A DNA stretch of 64,000 nt from Serripes groenlandicus. Its lineage: Eukaryota > Mollusca > Bivalvia > Cardiida > Cardiidae. Of the stretch, positions 1 through 11,300 are shown one piece after another. Where the stretch lies: the NCBI GenBank assembly GCA_031761405.1, contig JASEVX010000012.1, positions 18,316,974-18,380,973 on the forward strand, written 5' to 3'. The first letter of the stretch is position 1. Each line of letters starts with the position of its first letter. A program made the position numbers and the translations under genes. The notes under the pieces are model-generated. The model was not told the origin of the DNA. It was given only the letters and a program-made list of their open reading frames with translations, and searched no databases.

Positions 1-538
1 TGAGCAACCCCACAATGCTAAGGACACACAACCCCACAATGCTATGGACATACATAGCCTTATATCATTGAACAACCCCACAATGCTAAGGACAGACAAC
101 CCCACAATGCTATGGACATACATAGCCTTATAGCATTGAACAACCCCACAGTGCTAAGGACAGACAACCCCACAATGCTATGGACATACATAGCCTTATA
201 ACGTTGAACAACCTCACAATGCTAAGGACAGACAACCCCACAATGCTATGGACATACATAGCCTAATAACATTGAGCAACCCCACAATGCTAAGGACACA
301 CAACCCCACAATGCTATGGACATACATAGCCTTATATCATTGAACAACCCCACAATGCTAAGGACAGACAACCCCACAATGCTATGGACATACATAGCCT
401 TATATCATTGAACAACCCCACAATGCTAAGGACAGACAACCTCACAATGCTAGGAACAGACAACCCCACAATGCTGAGGACACACTAAGCCTAATAACAT
501 TGAACAACCCCACAATGCTATGGACAAACTAAGCCTAA
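1..538. repeat. 68-bp satellite array, left part
   Basis: Tandem units of about 68 bp; successive 'cattgaacaac' starts are 68 bp apart, for example 67 and 135. Each unit holds two diverged sub-repeats around the core 'caaccccacaatgct', one followed by 'aaggacagac' and one by 'atggacatacatagcc'. The array runs off the left edge and stops at 'aagcctaa', where the element at 539-1660 begins. Non-coding. Confidence 0.93.
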
Positions 539-1660
539 CTAGAAATACTGTGAGCAAAGCTCACTAAAGAATACCCCCCGCTCCCCTCCCAAAGCATCGG
601 ATACATTGGTAAAGTTTCTACTTTGCTTATCTTCCCTTGGAAGAATCTGAGGAGAAAAATCTTCCTTCATGCATATCTACATATAATGTGTAGCCTTCAT
701 ATACAGTTTGACTCAGTAGTGCTTACAAGAAATGTGGAGGTATGTGCACAGGAGTCCCTCGCGGGTAACCTCTAAGTTGAATTATCTGCCCTTGGAAGAA
801 TCCGAGGCGTATGATCTTCCTTCATGCATATCTACATATGATGTGTAACCTTCATGTAAAGTTTGAACCAAATCCATTGAGCCGTTTAGGAGGAGTAGTG
901 CTTACAAGAAATGTGGAGGTATGTGCACAGGAGTCCCTCGCAGGTAACCTCTAAGTTAAATTATCTGCCCTTGGAAGAATCCGAGGCGTATGATCTTCCT
1001 TCATGCATATCTACATATGATGAGTAACCTTCATGTAAAGTTTGAACCAAATCCATTGAGACGTTTAGGAGGAGTAGTGCTTACAAGAAATGTGGAGGTA
1101 TGTGCACAGGAGTCCCTCGCAGGTAACCTCTAAGTTGAATTATCTGCCCTTGGAAGAATCCGAGGCATATGATCTTCCGAACCAAATCCATTGAGACGTT
1201 TAGGAGGAGTAGTGCTTACAAGAAATGTGGAGGTATGTGCACAGGAGTCCCTCGCAGGTAACCTCTAAGTTGAATTATCTGCCCTTGGAAGAATCCGAGG
1301 CATATGATCTTCCTTTATGCATATCTACATATGATGTGTAACCTTCATGTAAAGTTTGACCCAAATCCATTGAGCCGTTTAGGAGGAGTAGTGCTTACAA
1401 GAAATGTGGAGGTATGTGCACAGGAGTCCCTCGCAGGTAACCTCTAAGTTGAATTATCTGCCCTTGGAAGAATCCGAGGCGTATGATCTTCCTTCATGCA
1501 TATCTACATATGATGTGTAACCTTCATGTAAAGTTTGAACCAAATCCATTGAGCCGTTTAGGAGGAGTAGTGCTTACAAGAAATGTGGACATACGGACAG
1601 ACAGACAGACAGGGCGATTCCTATATACCCCCCCAAACTTTGTTTGCCGGGGGGTATAAT
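539..1660 (+). mobile_element. Helentron-like (HINE/'pearl'-type) non-autonomous element with a 179-bp tandem core
   Basis: Order of parts: a 5' block with a small hairpin (GTGAGCAAAGCTCAC) and 'ATACCCCCC'; five to six core repeats whose 'gtggaggtatg' starts fall at 734, 913, 1092, 1227, 1406 and 1585 (179-bp period, one unit 44 bp short); a GACA microsatellite (about 1592-1612); and a 3' hairpin of 'tataccccccc' against 'ggggggtata'. The 5' ATACCCCCC and 3' GGGGGGTAT are subterminal inverted repeats. This layout (subTIR, minisatellite, microsatellite, 3' stem-loop, no ORF) is that described for Helentron-associated elements and bivalve pearl elements. It splits the satellite, apparently without target duplication. 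Confidence 0.75.
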
Positions 1661-2790
1661 AACATTGAACAACCTCACAATGCTAAGGACACACAACCCC
1701 ACAATGCTATGGACATACATAGCCTTATATCATTGAACAACCCCACAATGCTATGGACGTACATAGCCTTATATCATTAAACAACCCCACAATGCTAAGG
1801 ACAGACAACCTCACAATGCTAGGGACAGACAACCCCACAATGCTATGGACACACTAAGCCTAATAACATTGAACAACCTCACAATGCTAAGGACACACAA
1901 CCCCGCAATGCTATGGGCACACTAAGCCTAATATCATTGAACAACCTCACAATGCTAAGGACATACAACCCCGCAATGCTATGGGCACACTAAGCCTAAT
2001 ATCATTGAACAACCCCACAATGCTAAGGACAGACAACCCCACAATGCTATGGACATACATAGCCTTATAACATTGAACAACCTCACAATGCTAAGGACAC
2101 ACAACCCCACAGTGCTAAGGACAGACAACCCCACAATGCTATGGACATACATAGCCTTATAGCATTGAACAACCCCACAGTGCTAAGGACAGACAACCCC
2201 ACAATGCTATGGACATACATAGCCTAATAACGTTGAGCAACCCCACAATGCTAAGGACACACAACCCCACAATGCTATGGACATACATAGCCTTATATCA
2301 TTGAACAACCCCACAATGCTAAGGACAGACAACCCCACAATGCAATGGACACACTAAGCCTAATAACATTGAACAACCTCACAATGCTAAGGACAGACAA
2401 CCCCACAATGCTAAGGACACACAACCCCACAATGCTATGGACTTACATAGCCTTATATCATTGAACAACCCCACAGTGCTAAGGACAGACAACCCCACAA
2501 TGCAATGGACACACTAAGCCTAATAACATTGAACAACCTCACAATGCTAAGGACACACAACCCCACAATGCTATGGACATACATAGCCTTATAACACTGA
2601 ACAACCCCACAATACTAAGGACACACAACCCCACAATGCTATGGACATACATAGCCTTATATCATTGAACAACCTCACAATGCTAAGGACATACAACCCC
2701 ACAATGCTATGGACATACATAGCCTGATAACATTGAACAACCTCACAATGCTAAGGACAGACCACCCCACAATGCTATGTACATCTTATA
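1661..2790. repeat. 68-bp satellite array, right part
   Basis: Continuation of the array at 1-538, resuming at 'aacattgaacaac' directly after the inserted element. It contains variants with 'cacactaagcc' or 'catacatagcc' and with extra or missing 24-bp sub-repeats, so the order is partly scrambled by unequal exchange. It ends near 2790, where unique AT-rich DNA starts. Confidence 0.93.
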
Positions 2791-3444
2791 TCAGTACTGA
2801 TGTGAACATTTATTGTTTTTATAAAAATATTATTGAAGGTATTATTATTATAATTGAAATATGTTCTCAGTACACTATGTACACTTCAAGGTGGACAAGC
2901 AAAATAAAATCAACATGCATTAAAAATGTTTTACAGTAGTTATGACTCTGCAAACATTGCTATATCCCTCACAAACATTGCTATATTTGGATTACCTGGT
3001 CAGTGTATTTCCAACCATTCATGTGTGCTGTGTATTAGTTTGACAACTGAGTGTAACAGAGACACTGTGGCAAATAATGCACACTCACATAAATAGTCTT
3101 AATTAGGACAGAGTATACAAAATGTAATCCAAATCTCCACACTTTCCCTTCGTGCGGGATCAATACTGTGCAATTAGAAATTAAATTCAAAAATACCAAG
3201 ACATTCCTGGTTAAATTGGAAAACTTTTAATTGAAGAAATTCATAACACAAAATCATAAAATACATGATCAATTTTCATGTTTAAACATTCCTGTGTAGC
3301 ACAGAGATGTGAGTCGTAAAAGGATTAAATCAAAGTATGAATAAACTTTCACATTAGCTACATGACCATAATAATTTCACGTATAAACTTACAAATGTAA
3401 TTGTAATCAGACATTTGTCAATGCGTGTCAACACACCAACAATC
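2791..3444. other. AT-rich intergenic DNA, no gene seen
   Basis: Short frames only, no convincing splice-bounded exon, no tRNA. Nothing recognisable apart from the flanking satellite and the palindromic element that follows. Confidence 0.6.
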
Positions 3445-3652
3445 CCGCACTCATCCGGGAAATCAAAGCGAGACCAAAAGCGATGACGACAACAAAAAAA
3501 GTAATGAAATAATTACCAGTTTTATAATGGTTGGTGTTGCACTAATATCTAAGCTAACTAATGCACTGCCCAATTAGATTTGGTTATTTCCCAGTTTAAT
3601 TTCTCTTGCCATCCCCCTTTTTGTCTCGTTTCAATTTTCCGGATGAGTGTGG
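3445..3652. mobile_element. Palindromic MITE-like element
   Basis: The left end 'CCGCACTCATCCGGGAAAT' is matched by an inverted right end 'TTTTCCGGATGAGTGTGG'. Pairing continues inward (AAAGCGAGACCAAAA against TTTTTGTCTCGTTT), so the arms pair over about 35 bp with few mismatches. About 208 bp, no coding capacity. The superfamily was not determined because no clear target duplication is visible. Confidence 0.55.
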
Positions 3653-3723
3653 GCCAGTGCTGTTTGAGTGAATGAACATAGCTCCACCCCGGTCGAGAAC
3701 GGAACGGTCACATACTATCGTAG

Positions 3724-4640
3724 TATGCTGACAACACTTCTGTTATTCTTAATGGATCTAAAAACTCCTAATAAGGGAACATTAATGGAATTGGAAATAT
3801 CAGGGTTGAGAATAAATACAAATAAAACTGAAGTAATTTGGATAGGTAGCATGAAATACAGCAAAGATTTCTTTTTCCAGAGTGGAGTCTACGTTGGGGA
3901 AATCATAAATTCACTGTTAAGGATTTAATTCCATGTCGATTTATACAAGATAACAAAATTGAACTTTGACAAAAAAATGGTAAAACTTAAGGTGCTTATT
4001 AAAAGATTGATAGAATACATATAATTAAATAATTGCTTATCTCACAATTTAATCATCTGTTCATATCTTTACCAAATCCCAATGAACACTTTATCAAATA
4101 CTATAACTCGGAACTTTACAATTTCCTTTGGAATAGTAAAATAGACAAAGTAAAAAGAGATGTTATTATTAAGACTATGCAGAAGGGGGGCTAAAAATGA
4201 TACATATACAATCTTTTATTAAGGCATTAAAACTAACATGGATGACCTAACAAGTAAATGGCAATGTATACTTAAAACAAATATTGATATAGATATTATG
4301 GCTAACTGCAGATCAAATTTGGAAAGATGTTTTTAATTCTTGGATGTCTCTCCTCACAGTACATTGATAAGGAAGCTATTTTAATGGAAATAATCAGTAT
4401 TGAAAATGCCTATCTGGTACAATAAACACTGACAATAGAAAATAAAGGATTAACTATTATCAATGACATAATAAAGAATTCTAACACCTGCACCTTTTAT
4501 AACTTCCAAGAATTTACAGAGAATTATACTTTTAAGAACTTTTTAACTCTTCAAGGCATTTGGTAATGCAACAAGGAAATACCTGATCCATAAAGAAATT
4601 ATAGATAACGTAGTAAGTTATCCAATTATGCCAATTAACT
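3724..4640 (+). pseudogene. Decayed LINE reverse-transcriptase fragment
   Basis: Remains of the second half of a LINE ORF2, broken by frameshifts and stops. At 3724 one frame reads YADNTSVILNGSKNS, the YADD catalytic box of reverse transcriptase with its last Asp changed to Asn. After a frame change comes SGLRINTNKTEVIWIGSMK (about 3806-3860), the usual post-catalytic block. Further on, about 4050-4240 reads LPNPNEHFIKYYNSELYNFL then GGLKMIHIQSFIKALKLTWM, typical of LINE (L1/Tx1-like) ORF2 C-termini, followed by stops. No endonuclease region or complete ORF was found. The clade is inferred from motif flavour only. Confidence 0.8.
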
Positions 4641-4874
4641 TTCTACAATATACTCTTGTCAAAATGACACAACGGCTACCGGCATATCATTGATATTGTA
4701 AATATTTTGTAATGTTAACAATTTTCAATAATAAAAAAACACACAGAAAACATTCAATTGGTGGTAATTCAGAGCTGGCCCTAGGATAATATGATATGAT
4801 ATTTTCCTACCATTTCCTACATATCAGTTTTGATGGGTAGTGGGGGGGGACTACAGGCTTCTCAAACAGGAACC

Positions 4875-5060
4875 ACCTATGGATGTAATCAATTTTATTA
4901 AGTGCTGTGCATATAAAAGACAATATTTATCTGCAACCACCACAATGCACAGGATTTCTTTATTTTGGAGTCCCCCCATGGGACAGCTATCCCTTTAATA
5001 CAGTATTTCGATTGTTCAAAGAGTCAGTATATGTATATCACTATGTAGTCTTACTGAACT
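4875..5060 (-). other. 3' flank of the recombinase-like gene with candidate poly(A) signal
   Basis: On the minus strand an AATAAA lies at 4964-4959, about 110 nt beyond the stop codon of the recombinase-like gene, and a second near 4898-4893. The stretch 4927-4990 is an inverted, diverged relative of part of the palindromic element at 5935-6104, so the gene may use a poly(A) signal supplied by a transposon. The signal is inferred; no transcript is available. Confidence 0.4.
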
Positions 5061-5074
5061 GTTTGTTTGGCATG

Positions 5075-5334
5075 TCACTGCTTATTACGCTGTTTTATCA
5101 GCATGGCGCTGACCTTTTTCTTAATGTTGTCTTTTGTCCTCTTGTGTATCTGCCCATTTTTCTTCACACTGACCCGAATACATGCTGCTATCTGGGTATA
5201 TCCAGGACAAGCATTTGTTTGAAAGTTCTTCTCAAACAACGAACGTATTTCCTCCTCCTCTTCCTCCGACCACCTTTGCCTTTTCGTAGCAGGTTTCTGT
5301 CTCCTCTTCTGTCTTTTGGGTTTTCTCTTGGATG
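5075..5334 (-). CDS. Exon 10 (last) of tyrosine-recombinase-like gene
   Basis: A 260-nt terminal exon from 'tttatttcag' to the TGA at 5077-5075. It encodes a basic run (SSKRKPKRQKRRQKPATKRQ), then RWSEEEEEEIRSLFEKNF and ACPGYTQIAACIRVS, reminiscent of a Myb/SANT-like DNA-contacting helix set found at the end of related fish proteins (memory only), and ends with KKKVSAMLIKQRNKQ. Confidence 0.87.
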
Positions 5335-8300
5335 CTGAAATAAAAAACAAATATGTGATAATACCAACATGAATAATGAATAAAAAAAATACATTCAATC
5401 CTTATATTTACATTACTACAATCACATTTAATACTTTTCTCGAATTGGCTTAAATATATTTATTGCCTTATTATCAAAAAATATTATACCAAGAGAGGTT
5501 GAACAGGCAGCTAACAGCCTTTAGTGGGATGTCCATGTGATTACTATGGTGAGATAAACAACGTAGAATCGCAAACAATGTAGCCCACACAAACTTTATT
5601 CTATTTAAACTTTGAATTTAAATCAATATTTCTTTTACATGTCTCTAATAAGGGCAGTTCCTGAATTAATCGTGGGGGGGGGGGGGGGGGGGGGGGGAGT
5701 CGGGAGGCACTTCATTAAAAATATTATGGGTGGTGAGGGTAAATCCAGATTTCCCTTTATTCCTTATATTAAATCGGTTTTAATATTTGATGGGTGGTCG
5801 GGTCTCTAAAAAGGTGCCTCCTGACCCCCCACCACATTTAATTCTGGAACAGCCCTAACATAAAAGACAATAAAATAGCATGAATAATATCTTGGAAACA
5901 GATAAAAGTTTGTGACGCGACAGTCAGGGCTATAATTCCAGTAAAATATCTATTCCACGGGGGGACTTCAAAATAAAGAAATTCTATGCATGGTGGGTGC
6001 TGGAGAAAAGACAGCTTTATGGTACTGTTAGAATTAATCACTTCTGTCGGTGGTCCCCGTTTGACAAACCTGGAGTCCCCGTGGGGTAGATATTTTACTG
6101 GAATACCTCTCACATGGTTTACAGTTTTTATGAACAGATTTTTTTTGTCAATGATTGAATAAAATTGTTCTTTGATATAACATTTATGAATTATTTTGAT
6201 TAATTTCCAGTTCTCTATGCATTGCATTTAAAGTATTGTATCGTACCGACTGTACCGAACCGTGTACCGCAATATGTATCGTATCGTGAGGTTGGTGTAT
6301 CGTTTCACTTCTAGTTGTTTGTATGTTGTAACAACCCAATTATGTCGAGGTGGAATCCCCTTGCAGAAGAGCAAACCTCCACTGAACATCGTGCAGGAGA
6401 CTCGTCGCAAACAATCCAACCCAGACAATTTAAGTGACACCATATGCATGCAGGCATGCGACTGAACAATTACGTTAAAGAGTCTTGATTTGAACTGCAA
6501 ACGCAGCAATCTACTGGCCTTTAGGAGTTTGCTTTGACAGTTGCACACTTTTGTTCTACACTTACAACTCTCCAGCCATTCCATTTCCTCCACCTCCTCT
6601 TCCTCTTCTTCCAGAGGAATATAATCCTCATCCATTATGGCTGTTGGGCCAACGGAGGACGATGTTGAGGAGGCTGCCTGTGGGCTCGAGACCAACTCCT
6701 CTGGCCTAGTATTCGAGGTCGACGAGTGGGATGATTCTGTAGGCTCAGATTCATCCAGTAGATCTGCAATGAGATATGTAGTAAACGTCTTTTATCGTAC
6801 AAGAAAAACAACAAAAATATGCACATGACAATACAATTAACAGGAATGATTTATTAATAAATCTTGATGTTTTGGATTTTAAAATAATATGCAAATAGCA
6901 GGAATATGATAAAAGTGAATCCCACTGTAATAATAATTGTTAAATTTGAGTATGGTGGAGGTGGGAAGGCACTAAAAAATTCATAATATATGGGTGGTGG
7001 GGTCTGCGACACTAACATAGGCATAGTCTAACAAGAGGCCCATGGGCGTAAACGGTCACCTGAGAATTTTAATTACTGGAAGCGTACTCATTTTTGGCCC
7101 CACCCCCCAATGCCCTGGTGGGTCAGGTCCCTTATAATTACCTATGTATTATTAACACCAAATTTGGTTCAATATTATAGCGAATTTGGTTAATTTCCTA
7201 GACACCAAGGGGTCGGCATGAACAAACTTAGATCTTGACACCTAGATGTACCTTTTGTGCAACACAGTTCACATGTGGCATTTCCCGAATATGAGAAGAT
7301 TTGTTATAAGATTTGCTGAAATTTCCCTTTGGAGCCCCATGGGGGGACAGACCCCTATTTTAACAAATTTGGATCCCCTTCCTCCAAGGATGATTCCTGC
7401 CAAGTTTGGTCAAAATCCATTCAGCAGTTCTTCTTCAGAAGTCGAAAATGTGAAAAGTTTACGGACGAAGACGGATGGCAATAGGTCACTTGTGACCTAA
7501 TAATAATTAAAAATAATTATAGTTGGTGGGGGTCAAACAAGGCTAACATGGTTAAAAGTAAACTTTTGACAAATATTTCCAGGTAACTACCATCGAACTG
7601 GATTTCCTCCAACTTCTTCCCTTTAAATCTGCCGACTAGCCCCATGTCTTGTATCATCAGAAGCTTTGCTATGTCCACCCTCTCGATGATGTCTGAGGTC
7701 TGTCTGTAGTGGACTCGGTGCACGTCCATGGTGTGGCCGAGATGATCCAAAACCCACTGTCTCTCGGTCTCTGTCGTATTGAAGACCTAAAACATTGTTT
7801 TTAAAAAAATATTATAAATATGTGGGGATTTACAGTCTTCACAATTTGGTGGTGGGGGTCAGACAAGGTGGACAACAAGGCAAAAATCTGTCTCGTATTT
7901 TTAACTAGAAAAGGGCACCGCGAAGTGGAGAATATCCCCTTGCCAGTCTGTATGCATACATTTCTGTGACCTTGACATTTGACCTTGGATTTGTGTATAT
8001 TTTACGAAAGTTTTGCGTACATTACGTAAAAATTAGTGTTGTACGATTCATGATTTAGGTCAAACATAAAATGATATATTTACGGAAAGCTATATCCCCT
8101 CCAACCGCGTCGAATGGGGATAATAAAGAGTGTGTAATAAGCATTTGTAATACACCCCTTTATTACATTAAAGGAGATATTTCTATCTTCCACATACAGA
8201 TGAGAGAATTGAATATATTATTGGTTGCAATTTTATACTTACTTGCAACATGGTGGCAAAATATTTCCTCATGTTACTGGTCCTAATAAGATGCGGCATC

Positions 8301-11300
8301 TTCAGACCTGCATTCATGGTGACCGTCCGAATGGCATCATATGCCCTGTAGACTCCAATGTCTATGCAAGACAACAAAAGAAAAGAATTTTACAAACAAG
8401 ACACTATGCCCCCGGGGGATTGTCATTCGCATATTTGTTTGAAATGTCAACAACTCCAGGGTCAAGGTCACAGGTCAATAGTCAACATATGTGATATCAT
8501 TGGAAAGGTCCTGTAAAAGGACATGTCGTTAATAAATAAATTAGAAACAATGCAGTTAAATTTAGTTCAAAATGTCGCTTAAATAAATTAGAACTATGTA
8601 AGGGTAACATTAAAGCCACTCACATGGTAAAAAATAATTTATGATGTTTGATGGTGGGTTAACAAATAAGGCTCAATATGCAAAATATGTTGTTTTCCCA
8701 ATTATCGATTATAGGTTATTACAATCTATCATCAAAAATAATTGTCAACCATCGTTTCATCACTAGTTCTTTGTATGAATCGTAATTGTTGCTGCAAAGA
8801 GAAAATGGTCTATTGTACTGCCCAGAGCATATATGCCAGCACTATAGATCTAATAACCTGAAAATAGTTCCTTACTAGTATTGGCGAACAAGTATGGGTT
8901 CTCCTTTGTAGTGGTGATAGCCCTTACAGCAGGATTTGCCAAGTACTGCATGCAATTCAACACATCTGGCGGCAGTATGACAGGGACTCCTTTACCAGTC
9001 TAAAATAAAATGAAATGTTTAAGAGAAGTCGTCTAAAAACAAAAAAACAAAAAAAAACACATTTCATAATAGACTAAGATATAATAATGTATCCATTTGT
9101 ATTGCCACCCCAGGGGTGCTGCACTTTTACAAAGTGAGTGAAGGGGAGGGAAACTTTTTTTTTTATTTTTGGTCTGAAACGTGTCTGTAGGTGTCCTTTA
9201 TGGATGAAAGTTGTTAAAAGTACCTGCAGGTATGTTATAGACATTTTTTAACCATTTTGGAGGTTAACTTAAAAGAACTAATTAGAATGGGGGTGGCAAT
9301 AAGAATAATTAAGATAATCTCGTTAAAATTTGAGCTTAAAATACATTAAGAATGGAGGTTTAAATGTCCTTCCAATTCCACTAATACATTTTTCATAAAC
9401 ATTAATAACTGACAAACCTTTCCTCTGATAACAAGCACTTCTTGTCTTTCAAGGAGGTGAGTTTCAAACTCCGTGAGTTGTCCTCTCAATTCTCTGGATA
9501 CCCCATTCACATCTGACGTTCTCTGTGCATATGTAGTCAGCCTGAAAGACAAGGAATATGACCTTCAGGAAATGTGTACTGGCAAAAGCTGCATGAAGAG
9601 AGATCCAAACACTTGTATATTTCAATGCAATTATATCACAATTCATTCATCAGTTTTATAATTTAATTGTAATTGTATATCCTCTATATATCAGTTATTA
9701 ATTCAAAATGGTATAATAGATAGTTAATCCTGTCCAAAACAGCCAGTCTAATAGAGTCAAGATAAATGGCCGTTTATATGGGCAGGTGGCCTTTATACAT
9801 ACATTTCAATTTACCGTTACTTACCAGTAAAATGTTTTCTACCATAACTTGTATATGTGTTACACCACTCTCAAGCGACTCAATAAACAAGGCAAGAGTT
9901 TGTTAAATAAATTGTTAAACCACATGCCGTTTAAATATTCCTGGCAATTTTATCCGAGAACTCAGGACCTCACAATTTGACCTTGTGACCTCCAAAGTAT
10001 GACGCAACAATACAGCAACAACAATAATGCGACGTCACATATGCAATCCACAACGGCAAAATGTAAGGCCCGCCAAAGAGGAACTTTCTGTTCTTGTCAA
10101 CAAGATGGGGAAAGAGTCTGATTATAAGTAGAAAGAAGTTCCACAACTCATGACGGTTGTTTATAGTGTTTTTATCCAACTCTCATTTGTTGATTTTCAA
10201 AAATTTGAAAACTTAACAAACTTAAGTTTGACAAACATGACAAACAACTGTCACTCGTGATACCTCTATTTGTAATGACTGACTGTACCTCATAGCCTGT
10301 ACTTCATGACATCTACGTCGGTTGTATAGTGTAACTCTCGCTAGTGTCAGTGTGGCAATTCTTCTGAAGTTTCCTCTAGTGTAGTCCGTAAGATCTAAAG
10401 TTTCCAGTTCATTTTGGAGGTACGTGGCAAGTGCTTTGATGTCTTCTGGGAGGGGCAACTGTCTGGTTACATTGAATGCACGCTCTGTTAATGTTACTCT
10501 TGCAAGTTTATTTACCTTAGTTCCCCATTCCATATCCATGAGTTTAAGAAACCCTTCAGCATCCTTCCTCACTGTTTCGTCACCTTCTTTCAATGCAGTT
10601 GCTAACTTCGCTGAAGCCATCCTCTTTATGTCGTAGCCCAATTTTATAGCATTGGTTGGGCTCTTTAAATCTTCTTCATCGTCCTGATTACAGCACTTCA
10701 AGGCAGCCAAAACGGTGTTGTCAAAGGATTTTGGGGACAGGAGTTGTGCTAGATCTTTGTCTCCACCATCTATCTTCTGCAATTCTAACTTGAATTTGGC
10801 AGCTAGCCTCATTACGGAAGACGTGTAGTAGCACCTCATCAGTTTGTTCCCAACGTTGCGCAACATCCAGTTATTTCCTAAAGTAACAATCAATGGATCA
10901 CTTTTGGCGACTTTGGAGACTTCGTCGTGCTGCATGATTTTGAAAGTTTCTTCTATCAAAGCTTTAGAGGCTCTGCTGTCCATCTTTTCGGCCAAGATAT
11001 CGGACTGAACAATGAGGTTTCCTTTGCTCATCTTCAAATATTGATCACAATCAGTTCCACAACAAGTCTTAAGGTGGCGTTTCACTGAGCACTGAAGGAT
11101 CCATCCTAGGCATTGTGGACATGGCCCATACCTGTCGACAGAGAACCGTGAGTCATTTCCCTTTTCTGTCTCCTCTGCTTCGTCGTCCTCTTCGTTATTG
11201 GCCACTGTGCATGATCTCCTCAACATAAAGACTTCCCCGCTTTTTTTTTTGAGGACTTTAACGTTGTGGACATGTGAACCTTTCAAACGTAGCAGCTGGA

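Noticed and set aside
1583..2939. Small ORFs such as MWTYGQTDRQGDSYIPP and MDIHSLITLNN
   Set aside because: Open only because they lie in satellite and microsatellite DNA; no start context, homology or splice support.
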